This document shows, in pieces, positions 1 through 8,833 of a DNA stretch of 64,000 nt. The stretch comes from an uncultured Erysipelotrichaceae bacterium (GTDB lineage: Bacteria; Bacillota_I; Bacilli_A; RFN20; CAG-826). Numbering within the stretch: the stretch's first letter is position 1; each line of letters begins with the position of its first letter. The position numbers and the translations under genes were made by a program. Where the stretch lies: positions 142,329-206,328 of the forward strand of contig CADCDA010000002.1 of assembly GCA_902800025.1 (NCBI GenBank), in the 5' to 3' direction. The notes under the pieces were generated by a model. The model was not told the origin of the DNA. It saw only the letters and a program-made list of their open reading frames with translations, and did not search any database.

Positions 1-215
1 AATGACATGAGGTCGCCAAAAGGAACTTTGGAAAGCATAGTTAATCCTTTAAATTCAGATAATAATTCATTAGAAACCTCAAGAGCGCTTTTACCTTGAT
101 AACCCTTAGATATGAGTATCGCTAAAAGCTCAGCATCGCTTAACGTATTAACCCCATATCTAAGGGCTTTTTCTCGTGGCCTATCTAAAGTAGGGAGTTC
201 CTTTATGATAGCCAT
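1..215 (-). CDS. radC: RadC-family protein, N-terminal part (cut by window edge)
   Basis: The 71 visible codons read MAIIKELPTLDRPREKAL and continue with LSDAELLAILISKG, the N-terminal helix-hairpin-helix-like region of the RadC/UPF0758 family. The C-terminal JAB metalloprotease-like domain lies beyond the window. RadC was named as a DNA-repair protein, but its role is unsettled and the name is historical. The ATG follows directly on the stop codon of the small upstream gene at 216-398, so translation is probably coupled; there is no strong ribosome site of its own. Family identity is secure from the RPREK...LSDAELLAI pattern; nothing can be said about the catalytic half. Confidence 0.85.
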   Translation of the reverse strand, partial: MAIIKELPTLDRPREKALRYGVNTLSDAELLAILISKGYQGKSALEVSNELLSEFKGLTMLSKVPFGDLMS

Positions 216-398
216 TTAATTCCAAGTGAACTTCCATCCGCCTGGAACTTGTGCGGTTCCTTTTTTGGATAAGAATAGTTTGTAAACAATTACCGCAAGT
301 ACCGCAGTTGCTAATACCGCCATCACTGCAGTTAATGTAATCGCAGCTCCACTAGTTTCGGCGACTAGTTCTTCTTCTGTCATTAATTCGTATTTCAT
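216..398 (-). CDS. Small bacteriocin-like precursor peptide (class IIb, cerein-7B type?)
   Basis: A 60-residue peptide with a strong ribosome site (AAGGAGG, 7 nt before ATG). The N-terminus MKYELMTEEELVAETSG resembles the leader of lactobin A/cerein 7B-type class II bacteriocins (LTxEEL followed by a small-residue cleavage site). A hydrophobic, Ala/Val-rich helix follows at residues 20-42, then a basic KLFLSKK stretch and a GG-W-x-F-x-W tail. The cleavage site would be TSG, not the usual double Gly. It lies directly upstream of radC and no immunity or ABC-peptidase gene is visible nearby. It could instead be a small single-pass membrane protein; the bacteriocin reading is inference from the leader. 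Confidence 0.5.
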   Translation of the reverse strand: MKYELMTEEELVAETSGAAITLTAVMAVLATAVLAVIVYKLFLSKKGTAQVPGGWKFTWN

Positions 399-582
399 TA
401 TTTATTCCTCCTTATAATGAATGAGTTAATGAGGGACTATTTCTGAGATAAGAGTGTTAGGGATTTTGATTATTGGGATATGTGATATGAAGATGGAAAC
501 GAAATAGCCCCTCATATTAATAAGAGGAAAAAAATTGCGATTTTTTAAAAAAATTTTTCAAAAAGTTTTCATGTAAAAGAAA
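399..582. other. Intergenic region upstream of the small peptide gene
   Basis: Apart from the ribosome site of the downstream peptide next to 399, I see no gene here. The stretch is AT-rich and contains a run of A/T around 530-570 that forms the U-tract of the valS terminator when read on the minus strand. The promoter of the 216-398 peptide must lie here, but no -35/-10 pair stands out. Confidence 0.5.
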
Positions 583-602
583 AGACCTAATTAATTAGGT
601 CT
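583..602 (-). terminator. Intrinsic terminator of valS
   Basis: A perfect 20-nt palindrome, AGACCTAATTAATTAGGTCT, followed on the minus strand by TTTTCTTTT. It overlaps the last bases of the valS stop codon. Confidence 0.85.
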
Positions 603-3195
603 AAATCTTTGAAATTTTTTCGAGCAAATCTTTCAAATTGTCTTGGTGAAGCTTAAGTTTGTCTTTTTCGAGTTCAATCTTTTCTTTCGGCGCTTTGGCG
701 ATGAAATTAGGATTTAGAAGCATCTTTTCGCTTCGAGCGATTTCGCTTCTTTCAAACTCGATATCTTTCTCAAGTTTCTTTTTGATTTCTTCTTTGTTCA
801 CTCCACTTGTGATGATGAGCGAACCATAATTATATGAATATAGATCACCACTTAAACTTGTTAAATCATCAACGACTTCTACATTTGAGAATGTGAATCT
901 ATTAAGATAAATCAAGAAATCATCGCTGACTTTAATCTTTAATGAAATGGAGATTCCAAGTTTTGCGCTTGGAGATAATTGATTTGTGATTTTATAATTT
1001 CTTACTTCTTTAATCATGGAGAATAAGAGTTCAATTTCATCATTTGATGAATCATCTAAGAATTCCTTCTCCACTTTTGGATAAGATTCAAGCATTACGC
1101 TTTCTAAATGAGATGGAAGATTTTGATATAATTCTTCAGCGATAAATGGAGTATATGGATAAATGAGTAAGATAATGGTCTTAAGTGTTTTTAATAATAC
1201 GGTTCTAGTGACATTACTCGCTAGTTCGTCATCTCCATTTAATTTAACTTTGCTCATCTCAAGGTATTGAGAACAGAAATCATCATAAACGAAATTGTAT
1301 AAGTGCTCACTAGCAGCGTTAAAGTCATACTTCTCCATATTGTTAGTGACGTTATTAATCGTAATCATTAATCGATTAAGTAACCAAGTATCAAGCTTTG
1401 ATAAATTAGACTTATCTAATTTGATTTCCTTAAATCCTTCTGGAATAGCGCTTAAAACATATCGAGCAGAGTTCCAGATCTTATTAAGATAGTTCGCACT
1501 ACTTTGGACTTTTTCATCGCTGTAACGCATGTCTTGACCTGGGGTGCTATTGGTTGTTAAGAAATATCTCAAAGCGTCGACGCCATATTGATCAATAACT
1601 TCAATTGGATCAACACCATTGCCGAGTGATTTAGACATTTTTCTTCCAAGTTCGTCTCTAACTAAACCATGGATAACAACGTTATCAAAAGGACGCTTTT
1701 TAGTCACATTAAGTGATTGGAAGATCATTCTACTGACCCAGAAGAAAATGATGTCGTAGGCGGTCACTAATGAGCTTGTAGGGAAATATCTCTTTAAGTC
1801 TTCAGTGTTATCTGGCCAGCCTAAAGTTGAAAATGGCCATAATCCACTTGAAAACCAAGTATCAAGGACATCGGTGTCCTGTTCATAGTTTTCAATATCC
1901 TTTGGCGCTTCCATCGAGACCACAACTTCTCCAGTTACCTTATGGTAATAAGCAGGAATTCTATGTCCCCACCATAATTGACGGGAAATGCACCAGTCTT
2001 CAATATTATTCATCCATTGAAGGAATGTATTTTCGAATCTTTGAGGAATGAAGTTAACACGATCTTCGCCTTCTTGATTCTTAATTGCTTCTTCAGCGAG
2101 TGGTTTCATCTTTACAAACCATTGTTTGGATAACATTGGTTCGACAACACAGTTATTTCTTTGAGAATGGCCGACCGCGTGAACAATCTTTTCTTGTTTG
2201 ATAAAATCACCACGATCTTTGATGTCTTTTAATAAAACTTCACGGCATTCAAAACGGTCCATGCCTTGATATTTTCCACACTTCTCATTCATCGAAGCAT
2301 CTTTATTAAAGATGATTGGCATATCAAATCCATATTTCTTACCGATGACAAAGTCATTTGGGTCGTGAGCCGGCGTACATTTCATCGCTCCAGTACCAAA
2401 GCCGATTTCAACGTATTCATCTTCAATTAATGGGATTGCTTCTCCATTAGCAGGATTGATGACTTTGATATCTTTTCCGTGATACTTCGCGTATTTTTCA
2501 TCTTTAGGATTAATAACGACACAGACATCACCAAACATCGTTTCTGGACGAGTAGTCGCTACTTCTAAATAATCATCACTACCGACGATATGATATTTGA
2601 AATAATACATATATCCTTCATCGTCTTGGTGAATAACTTCAATATTACTTAAAGCAGTTTGTTGGACTGGGTCCCAGGAGATGATTCTTTCTCCTTGATA
2701 AATAAGGCCCTTATTATATAAATCAACGAACACTTTTCTAACGGCGAGATTTAATCCTTCGTCCAAAGTAAATCTTTCTCGACTATAGTCGAGCATAAGA
2801 CCCATCTTCGCCCATTGTTCGTGAATATTTTCGGCGTATTCAGCTTTCCATTCCCAAGCATATTTTAAGAATTCTTCTCGAGAAATCTTAGTAACATCAA
2901 TTCCTAAAGAGACGAGTTTTTGCATAACTTTAGCTTGGGTTGCAATACCAGCGTGATCCATTCCTGGAAGCCATAAAACATCATATCCTTGCATCTTTTT
3001 ATATCTAGCAATGATATCTTGAATAGTTGTGTTCCAGGCGTGACCTAAATGTAATTTACCAGTAACGTTTGGTGGAGGAATAACCATTGAAAATGGGTTC
3101 TTGCTTTTATCTCCAGCAGTAAAATAACCCTTTGCTTTCCAATTTTCGTATTTTCCTTTTTCTACTTCATTGGGTGAATATCTTTTATCAAGCAT
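601..3195 (-). CDS. valS: Valyl-tRNA synthetase
   Basis: Cytoplasmic class I aminoacyl-tRNA synthetase that charges tRNA-Val. The 864 residues fit the family's usual length (about 870-880). Visible marks are PPPNVTG followed by HLGHAW (the HIGH signature) near residue 40, the CP1 editing domain with TTRPETMFGD, the LDTWFSSGLWP segment of ValRS, KMSKSLGN (KMSKS loop) near residue 525, and a C-terminal coiled coil rich in Lys/Glu. The start has a strong AGGAGG site 8 nt upstream. It is a single-gene transcript with its own promoter, a T-box leader upstream and a terminator at its stop codon, so expression should respond to uncharged tRNA-Val. Confidence 0.98.
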   Translation of the reverse strand: MLDKRYSPNEVEKGKYENWKAKGYFTAGDKSKNPFSMVIPPPNVTGKLHLGHAWNTTIQDIIARYKKMQGYDVLWLPGMDHAGIATQAKVMQKLVSLGIDVTKISREEFLKYAWEWKAEYAENIHEQWAKMGLMLDYSRERFTLDEGLNLAVRKVFVDLYNKGLIYQGERIISWDPVQQTALSNIEVIHQDDEGYMYYFKYHIVGSDDYLEVATTRPETMFGDVCVVINPKDEKYAKYHGKDIKVINPANGEAIPLIEDEYVEIGFGTGAMKCTPAHDPNDFVIGKKYGFDMPIIFNKDASMNEKCGKYQGMDRFECREVLLKDIKDRGDFIKQEKIVHAVGHSQRNNCVVEPMLSKQWFVKMKPLAEEAIKNQEGEDRVNFIPQRFENTFLQWMNNIEDWCISRQLWWGHRIPAYYHKVTGEVVVSMEAPKDIENYEQDTDVLDTWFSSGLWPFSTLGWPDNTEDLKRYFPTSSLVTAYDIIFFWVSRMIFQSLNVTKKRPFDNVVIHGLVRDELGRKMSKSLGNGVDPIEVIDQYGVDALRYFLTTNSTPGQDMRYSDEKVQSSANYLNKIWNSARYVLSAIPEGFKEIKLDKSNLSKLDTWLLNRLMITINNVTNNMEKYDFNAASEHLYNFVYDDFCSQYLEMSKVKLNGDDELASNVTRTVLLKTLKTIILLIYPYTPFIAEELYQNLPSHLESVMLESYPKVEKEFLDDSSNDEIELLFSMIKEVRNYKITNQLSPSAKLGISISLKIKVSDDFLIYLNRFTFSNVEVVDDLTSLSGDLYSYNYGSLIITSGVNKEEIKKKLEKDIEFERSEIARSEKMLLNPNFIAKAPKEKIELEKDKLKLHQDNLKDLLEKISKI

Positions 3196-3208
3196 ATTGA
3201 ATTCCTCC

Positions 3209-3400
3209 TAAAATAAAACGTCCTTATCTAAGGACGCATTTCACGTGGTACCACCTTAGTTCTCCTAAAATTTCTTTAAGAGCACTCTTTTATTATTGTT
3301 CTCCTTAGCGACCTTCGTTAAGACTTGCTATTAGGCTTCCACCATCCCTAACTCTCTATAAGCAGTAACTTAATTACTCCTCTAATTCAACGAACGAGAT
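3209..3400 (-). promoter_or_regulatory. T-box riboswitch leader of valS
   Basis: On the minus strand the T-box consensus AAGGTGGTACCACG is present (3244-3257), followed by a terminator hairpin CGTCCTT-ATCT-AAGGACG (3219-3236) and TTTTATTTTA. The T-box bulge can pair alternatively with the terminator arm, the standard tRNA-sensing arrangement. Upstream lies an extended Stem I region. GTC triplets occur in its 3' half and would fit a valine specifier, but I could not fold the specifier loop with confidence. Confidence 0.93.
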
Positions 3401-3401
3401 A

Positions 3402-3430
3402 ATTATATTAGTAATTATTGACTTTGTAAA
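3402..3430 (-). promoter_or_regulatory. Sigma-A-type promoter of the valS T-box transcript
   Basis: The -35 is TTTACA (3425-3430), the spacer 17 bp and the -10 TATAAT (3402-3407), on the minus strand. The -35 lies inside the U-tract of the upstream lipoprotein gene's terminator, so the two signals are packed together. Confidence 0.85.
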
Positions 3431-3440
3431 TAAAATAAAA

Positions 3441-3457
3441 GAACGCTTGTAGCGTTC
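3441..3457 (-). terminator. Terminator of the tig-lon-engB-lipoprotein operon
   Basis: Perfect hairpin GAACGCT-ACA-AGCGTTC followed on the minus strand by TTTTATTTTATTT. Confidence 0.88.
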
Positions 3458-3462
3458 AATTA

Positions 3463-4437
3463 TTAATAATTCATTCCGTTATCTGGCGCTGCCACTAATG
3501 TAACAACAACTTTTGCGATTCTCACATTGCCGTTTGTTTTTGTAACACCGGCTGGTTGATTTGAAACAGATATAAAGATGGCATCAGAATCAACATTATT
3601 AATGTTCACTGTTGAATCATTAATTGATAATGTTCCTTCATCTGCTTCTAGGAATTCTAAGTTAACGGTCTTAGATGTATCGTAACTAATATCTGGTAAA
3701 GAAATACTTTCAATCCAATATCCTAAGGAAACAGTAACTTCTAAATAGCTACCAAAATATAATCTACCTGTTCCGTTATAGAACGCTGGTGGGTTTGCAC
3801 TTTCGCCTTGGTGATAGCTAATCGCACAGTAATCTGAATAGAACATGACGTCATCTAATGAATCACCATTACTTAATGATGTCACTTTTGACATATCAAA
3901 TGTTACGATGGTCTTGGTGCCTTCAATTGTTGAGGTAGAAATATCTTCTTCAACTTGTTCTCCGTTGATATCAATAACAGAGTAAACGCTAACCCATGTT
4001 CCTTCGTAATCTGGATTATCGTCATAAATGACGTCGATTTCAATTGCTCCATTCGCGCTGATACATTCATAACCGTATTCTTGATCTGGAGTGGTAGGAA
4101 CTGTCCATTCGTTTTCTCTCATCGAGGCGAGGATCGTTTGAACGCAGTCTCCGCTTAATTGAGCAGAATAATATGGACAATATTCAATTCCACCTAGGAC
4201 ATAGAAATCTTCTTCTGATTCACTATATAAAAGATCATCATCTTTAAATGAATGTAATGGTTCAAGTTTTTCCACTACGATTTCTCTAATCGTTAGGAAG
4301 TCGATTGCTTCTTTTTCAACTTTGCTTGGTGTGTAAGCTTCTGGGCCTGGACCTGGTTCTTGGCCACCGCTAGATTGATTGCATGCAACTAATGGCAAAG
4401 CAACAAATAATAAGGCTGCTAATAAGTTCTTCTTCAT
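3463..4437 (-). CDS. Secreted lipoprotein of unknown function
   Basis: The 324 residues start with a lipoprotein signal peptide (MKKNLLAALLFVALPLVAC; lipobox LVAC, Cys19) and then a Gly/Pro linker (GGQEPGPGPE), so the mature protein should be tethered to the outer face of the membrane. The rest looks like beta-rich domains; I do not recognise a family. The final segment (NGNVRIAKVVVTL) resembles the end of the secreted protein at 62997-63539 (KGSVSIASLTVWYS), suggesting a shared C-terminal beta fold. It begins 18 nt after engB with a clear AAAGGAG site, so it is the last gene of the tig-lon-engB transcript. Confidence 0.8.
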   Translation of the reverse strand: MKKNLLAALLFVALPLVACNQSSGGQEPGPGPEAYTPSKVEKEAIDFLTIREIVVEKLEPLHSFKDDDLLYSESEEDFYVLGGIEYCPYYSAQLSGDCVQTILASMRENEWTVPTTPDQEYGYECISANGAIEIDVIYDDNPDYEGTWVSVYSVIDINGEQVEEDISTSTIEGTKTIVTFDMSKVTSLSNGDSLDDVMFYSDYCAISYHQGESANPPAFYNGTGRLYFGSYLEVTVSLGYWIESISLPDISYDTSKTVNLEFLEADEGTLSINDSTVNINNVDSDAIFISVSNQPAGVTKTNGNVRIAKVVVTLVAAPDNGMNY

Positions 4438-4455
4438 ACTATTCTCCTTTATATA

Positions 4456-5037
4456 TTATTTTATATACTTTTCAATCTCTTTCTTTAAAACATCAAATGT
4501 ATGAGTTTTTAATGTTGAAGTGAACACCACTTCTTCTTTTTTAACTCCGATACTCTCTAAAGACACTAAGAGTTTGTGCTTTTCACTTTGGTTGATTTTG
4601 TCGACTTTAGTGAAAGTTAATAGATAGTTATTTCCTTTTGATTTTAAATACTCGACAATCTCTAAGTCATCTTGATTTAATTCTCTACGAGAATCAAGTA
4701 ATACGAGCACGAGTTTAAGTCTATTCGCATGGGCAAAATAATCTTCCATCATTTCGCCGAATAACTTATCTAAATCGAACCCGCCTTTTGCGTAGCCGTA
4801 TCCAGGAGCGTCAACAAGATATAACTTATCATCGATATTGTAATAGTTAAGTAATCTTGTGTGTCCTGGTTTACTACTTGTAAACGCTAAAGCCTTTTTT
4901 GTACATAAAGCATTAATTAAAGATGATTTACCAACGTTAGATCGTCCAACGAGCAAAACCTCAGGGAACTGGCCCTGAGGTGCATCTTTTAGACTAGGCG
5001 CACTTTTGACGAATTTTGCGTTAGTAAAATTAATCAT
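4456..5037 (-). CDS. engB: Ribosome-biogenesis GTPase EngB (YsxC/YihA)
   Basis: A TRAFAC-class GTPase of 193 residues, the usual EngB length. G1 is GRSNVGKSS (about residues 31-39), G3 is DAPGYGYA, G4 is TKVDK and the G5 region is FTSTLK. EngB acts late in assembly of the large ribosomal subunit in Bacillus-type bacteria. The gene starts 2 nt after the lon stop codon, so lon and engB are translated as a unit; the lon-engB neighbourhood is also common in Firmicutes. Confidence 0.96.
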   Translation of the reverse strand: MINFTNAKFVKSAPSLKDAPQGQFPEVLLVGRSNVGKSSLINALCTKKALAFTSSKPGHTRLLNYYNIDDKLYLVDAPGYGYAKGGFDLDKLFGEMMEDYFAHANRLKLVLVLLDSRRELNQDDLEIVEYLKSKGNNYLLTFTKVDKINQSEKHKLLVSLESIGVKKEEVVFTSTLKTHTFDVLKKEIEKYIK

Positions 5038-5039
5038 TA

Positions 5040-7367
5040 TTATGCTCCGAAAACGATTTTGTAGGCGTCATCAACATTACTCATATAATGAATTTTGAGT
5101 GCCTTTTTGACTTCTTGAGGAAGCTCATCGACATCTTTCTTATTATCTTTAGGAACGATGATTTCTTTTAAGCCACTTCTAGTAGCGGCAAGAGATTTCT
5201 CTCTTAACCCACCAATAGGAAGAGCGTTACCGCGTAAAGTCACTTCTCCAGTTAAAGCGATATCTGGAGAAACAGGTGTTTTACTTAATGCGGAAATAAT
5301 CGCTAAAGTCATTGCTACTCCAGCGGATGGTCCATCTTTTGGAACTGCTCCTTCTGGAACGTGGACGTGAATGTCGTTTTCCATAAAGATTGCTGGATCA
5401 ATATTGTATTTTGTTGCGTTTGCCTTGACAAAGTCAAGTGCAATGGTCGCACTTTCCTTCATGACATCACCGAGTTTACCAGTAAGGATAAGTCCACCCT
5501 TACCTTTAAAATAAGTAACTTCGATTGGAAGGATATCTCCACCATATTCAGTATAAGCAAGTCCGGTAATAACTCCGACTTGTTTTTCTTTTTCTTTTTT
5601 AGAGTAATCGAATATTTCGATACCCAAGTATTCTCTAACCTTCTTTTCATCAACTTCGATATGAGTAATTGATGGGTCTTTGACAATCGCAACTGCGACT
5701 TTTCTTAAGCATGAAGCAATCTTTCTTTCAAGTTCACGAACACCAGCTTCGCGGGTGTAGTAATGCAAAATGTACTCAATTGCTTTTTCAGTGAAAGTGA
5801 CATTCTCATCTTTTAAACCATTAAGAGCAACTTGCTTCTTAATAAGGTGTTCAAAGGCGATATGTTTCTTTTCAATTTCGGTATAACTATTAAGTGGAAT
5901 TAATTCCAAACGATCTCTAAGAGGTCCTGGGATATTTTCCAAATAGTTCGCGGTACAAATGAATAAAACATCACTTAAATCGTATGGTTCTTCAACATAG
6001 TTATCGTTAAACATGAAGTTTTGTTCAGGATCTAAAACTTCTAATAACGCACTTGCTGGATCTCCTTTATAGGAGCTTGCAAGCTTATCGACTTCATCTA
6101 AAAGGAATACTGGGTTAGAAACTCCAGCTTTTCTCATTCCTTGAATGATTCTGCCTGGTAAAGAGCCAACATATGTTCTTCTATGTCCTCTGATTTCTGC
6201 TTCATCTGAAATACCACCTAAAGAGCATTTAAAGAATTTTCTTCCTAAGGCTCTTGCGATAGATTTACCTAATGAAGTTTTACCAGTTCCCGGTGGACCA
6301 TAGAAACAAAGAATTGGGCTTTTTAAATTACCTGTTAATTTTTTAACAGCAATATATTCAACAATTCTCTTCTTTGGGTTTTCTAAACCATAATGGTCTT
6401 CATTTAAAATGTCTTCGACATTTTGTAAATCATTATTGTCTTCTGTTTTTTGCCACCATGGGATGGACATAATGACATCTAAATATGAAAGGATTAAAGC
6501 GGCTTCAAGAGAACCTTGAGGCATCATTTCATATTTCTTAATTTCCGCTCTGACCTTGGCTTTAATATTTTCTGGATAAGGGAACTTATCAAGTTTAGCT
6601 AAGATTTGATCTGGGTCATTATTTCCACCAACATCTTCTCCAAGCTCTTTCTTAATAGCTTTTAATTTTTCTCTTAAGAAATATTCTTTTTGAGATTTTT
6701 CGGTGCTTTCTCTGATTGTATCAGAGATATTCTTTTCGATTTCTTCTTTAGTGTTTTCTCCGCTAATAAAACCAGTAACAGTTTCGGCTAAATAGATGAA
6801 ATCGTTTGTTTCAAGTAATTTTTGTTTAGTATCTGTCGAAGCTTCAAAATGTCCTGCCATTGCATAGCAAAGATCTAATGCTTGCTTGTTGTCAGAGCAC
6901 ATTTGAATGATATTCTTTGGAAGTCGGGAAATAATTGATGGATATTTCTCTAATTCGTGATTGATGGCAGAAACGACTGCTTCGCTACTCTTTTCATCGA
7001 CTTCGATTGGATTTAGAAGAGTTCCATTAGCGACAAAGCATTTGTCTTCTTCATCAAGCTTGATATTAGATAATTCCACTCTATCAATGACTTCGACACG
7101 AGTTCTAATTCTTTTATCTCTTTCAGAGATAGACATTACTCTTGCAAGTACACCAATCTTGAACACATCTTGTTCAGATGGATTTTCAACATCGCTATCC
7201 ATTTGGCTAGTCACTAAGATCAAGTTATCGGCTTTTTCTTTACTGACTTTAATGGCGTTAATGGAAAATTCTCTTCCGGCATCGATTAATCTTTGGATGT
7301 GCGGAAAAAGAATTAATCCTTTAGTGATGAGAAGTGGCAAGGTTAAAGTTGATGGATTTGATGCCAT
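5040..7367 (-). CDS. lon: ATP-dependent protease Lon (LonA type)
   Basis: Cytoplasmic AAA+ serine protease of 775 residues, typical of LonA. In order: N-terminal substrate-binding LON domain (about 1-200), coiled-coil linker, AAA module with Walker A GPPGTGKTS and Walker B PVFLLDEVDK, and the C-terminal protease domain with PKDGPSAG (catalytic Ser) and the downstream Lys in REKSLAA. It degrades misfolded and regulatory proteins. The ribosome site AAGGAGG is strong. It lies 35 nt after tig, making a chaperone-protease operon with engB. Confidence 0.98.
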   Translation of the reverse strand: MASNPSTLTLPLLITKGLILFPHIQRLIDAGREFSINAIKVSKEKADNLILVTSQMDSDVENPSEQDVFKIGVLARVMSISERDKRIRTRVEVIDRVELSNIKLDEEDKCFVANGTLLNPIEVDEKSSEAVVSAINHELEKYPSIISRLPKNIIQMCSDNKQALDLCYAMAGHFEASTDTKQKLLETNDFIYLAETVTGFISGENTKEEIEKNISDTIRESTEKSQKEYFLREKLKAIKKELGEDVGGNNDPDQILAKLDKFPYPENIKAKVRAEIKKYEMMPQGSLEAALILSYLDVIMSIPWWQKTEDNNDLQNVEDILNEDHYGLENPKKRIVEYIAVKKLTGNLKSPILCFYGPPGTGKTSLGKSIARALGRKFFKCSLGGISDEAEIRGHRRTYVGSLPGRIIQGMRKAGVSNPVFLLDEVDKLASSYKGDPASALLEVLDPEQNFMFNDNYVEEPYDLSDVLFICTANYLENIPGPLRDRLELIPLNSYTEIEKKHIAFEHLIKKQVALNGLKDENVTFTEKAIEYILHYYTREAGVRELERKIASCLRKVAVAIVKDPSITHIEVDEKKVREYLGIEIFDYSKKEKEKQVGVITGLAYTEYGGDILPIEVTYFKGKGGLILTGKLGDVMKESATIALDFVKANATKYNIDPAIFMENDIHVHVPEGAVPKDGPSAGVAMTLAIISALSKTPVSPDIALTGEVTLRGNALPIGGLREKSLAATRSGLKEIIVPKDNKKDVDELPQEVKKALKIHYMSNVDDAYKIVFGA

Positions 7368-7402
7368 AAGCTTACCTCCTTGTAAAATATAATAATCAAA
7401 GA

Positions 7403-8677
7403 TTATTTGTTAAGTTTTAATAATTCTTCTTCGATTCTTGTCATACGAAGATTGTGTTTAAATTGTTCTAATTGAGTTGCTAAAGCTTTCTTCACATCTT
7501 CGATTTTCATCTTGTATTGTTCAGCGAGTTTAGCATATTCGAATTCGACATCAGCATCGGTTAATTCGAGTTTTTCGATTTCGCCGATTTTTTCTAAAAT
7601 GAAGTAATTTGTGATATCTCTTTTTGCGTCATCTTTAAGCTTTGCTTCGAAATCTTCTAACTTTTGACCAACGAATTGTAAATATTGTTCAAGAGTTAAA
7701 CCGGATTGTTGCATTCTGTTTTCCATGTCTTTTTTCATGGATGCAGCTTGATCATCAATCATTTCTTGTGGGATTTCAATTTTGCTGCTCTTAGCGATTT
7801 CAGCGTATAACTTTTCGAGATATTCTCTCTTTTGTTGATTTTCTTTATTGTTTAAGAGTTCGGTTTTTTTGCTTTCTTTTAAAGCTTCAACACTTTCAAT
7901 ACCTTCCAAAGCTAAATCTTTAACGAATTCATCGGTTAATTCTGGAAGTTTTCTGGTTTTCACTTCGTGAACATCACATGCGAAGACTGCATCTTTGCCA
8001 GCGAGTTCTGGAGTGTATTGTTCTGGGAATTTGACTTTGACGTCACGGTGTTCTTCAGCTTTGACACCGATGAGTTGATCTTCAAATCCAGGAATGAAGG
8101 AACCACTACCTAATTCGAGTTCATAGTTTTGAGCGGTACCGCCTTCAAATGCGACTCCGTCAACTGTGCCTTTGAAATCCATGACAACTGTGTCGCCTTT
8201 TTCAGCGGCGCCTTCTTTTAAGATTAAGGAAGCGTTTTGCTTTCTTAAATCTTCTAAAGCTTCTTCGACTTCTTTAGCTGTAACTTTTGCTTCTTTCTTA
8301 CCTAAGTTGAAATCTTTGTATTGTCCGAGTTCCACTTTTGGTGCGGTGGTAACGACGAATTTAACTTCGAGTTCAGTGTCGCTTAATTTTGTAACATCAA
8401 CCTTTGGTTGGGCAAATGGTTCAAGTTTACCTTTTGCTAATGCTTCTTTGTAAGCTTCTGGTAATAATGAATTAATCGCATCATCTAATAGCTTACCTTG
8501 GTCAATGTGCTTCTTAGCTAAAGCGAGAGGAGCGTTGCCTTTTCTAAAGCCATCAATTTGGACTTCTTTAGCGAGTTTTTTTAAGCTAGCTTCTTGAGCA
8601 GCTTTCCATTTCTCTTCTTCGATAGTCACGGTTACTTCAGTGTGACATGCTTCTAATTCTTTAAATGTAAATTTCAT
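7403..8677 (-). CDS. tig: Trigger factor chaperone
   Basis: Ribosome-bound chaperone and peptidyl-prolyl isomerase of 424 residues. The N-terminal ribosome-binding domain carries GFRKGNAPL in place of the usual GFRxGxxP; the FKBP-type isomerase domain spans roughly 150-235 (GDTVVMDFKGTVDGVAFEGG); the rest is the helical C-terminal chaperone arm. The gene has its own promoter with -35 TTGCCT, 17 bp and -10 TATAAT, and heads the operon with lon and engB. Confidence 0.97.
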   Translation of the reverse strand: MKFTFKELEACHTEVTVTIEEEKWKAAQEASLKKLAKEVQIDGFRKGNAPLALAKKHIDQGKLLDDAINSLLPEAYKEALAKGKLEPFAQPKVDVTKLSDTELEVKFVVTTAPKVELGQYKDFNLGKKEAKVTAKEVEEALEDLRKQNASLILKEGAAEKGDTVVMDFKGTVDGVAFEGGTAQNYELELGSGSFIPGFEDQLIGVKAEEHRDVKVKFPEQYTPELAGKDAVFACDVHEVKTRKLPELTDEFVKDLALEGIESVEALKESKKTELLNNKENQQKREYLEKLYAEIAKSSKIEIPQEMIDDQAASMKKDMENRMQQSGLTLEQYLQFVGQKLEDFEAKLKDDAKRDITNYFILEKIGEIEKLELTDADVEFEYAKLAEQYKMKIEDVKKALATQLEQFKHNLRMTRIEEELLKLNK

Positions 8678-8715
8678 GAGAATTCTCCTTATAATTATCT
8701 AATCATGCGAGAAAA

Positions 8716-8744
8716 ATTATAAATTAAATTATAATTTAAGGCAA
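8716..8744 (-). promoter_or_regulatory. Promoter of the tig-lon-engB operon
   Basis: Minus strand -35 TTGCCT (8739-8744), 17-bp spacer, -10 TATAAT (8716-8721), about 40 nt before the trigger-factor ATG, which has an AAGGAGA site. No inverted repeat of the CIRCE heat-shock type is seen. Confidence 0.75.
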
Positions 8745-8808
8745 TTGAAATGCTTTAAAACTTCAAATATTTCATTTTTATTTCCTAAAAATGGTCAATT
8801 ATAAAGAA

Positions 8809-8833
8809 AAACGATATCTATTAGACATCGTTT
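8809..8833 (-). terminator. Terminator after the TPR-like gene
   Basis: Stem AAACGATGTC-TAATA-GATATCGTTT (one G-U pair) followed on the minus strand by TTCTTTAT. The 5' arm overlaps the last codons of the gene. Confidence 0.82.

Noticed and set aside
5361..5672. 103-residue plus-strand open frame inside lon
   Set aside because: Shadow of the Lon coding sequence; no ribosome site and no recognisable domain.
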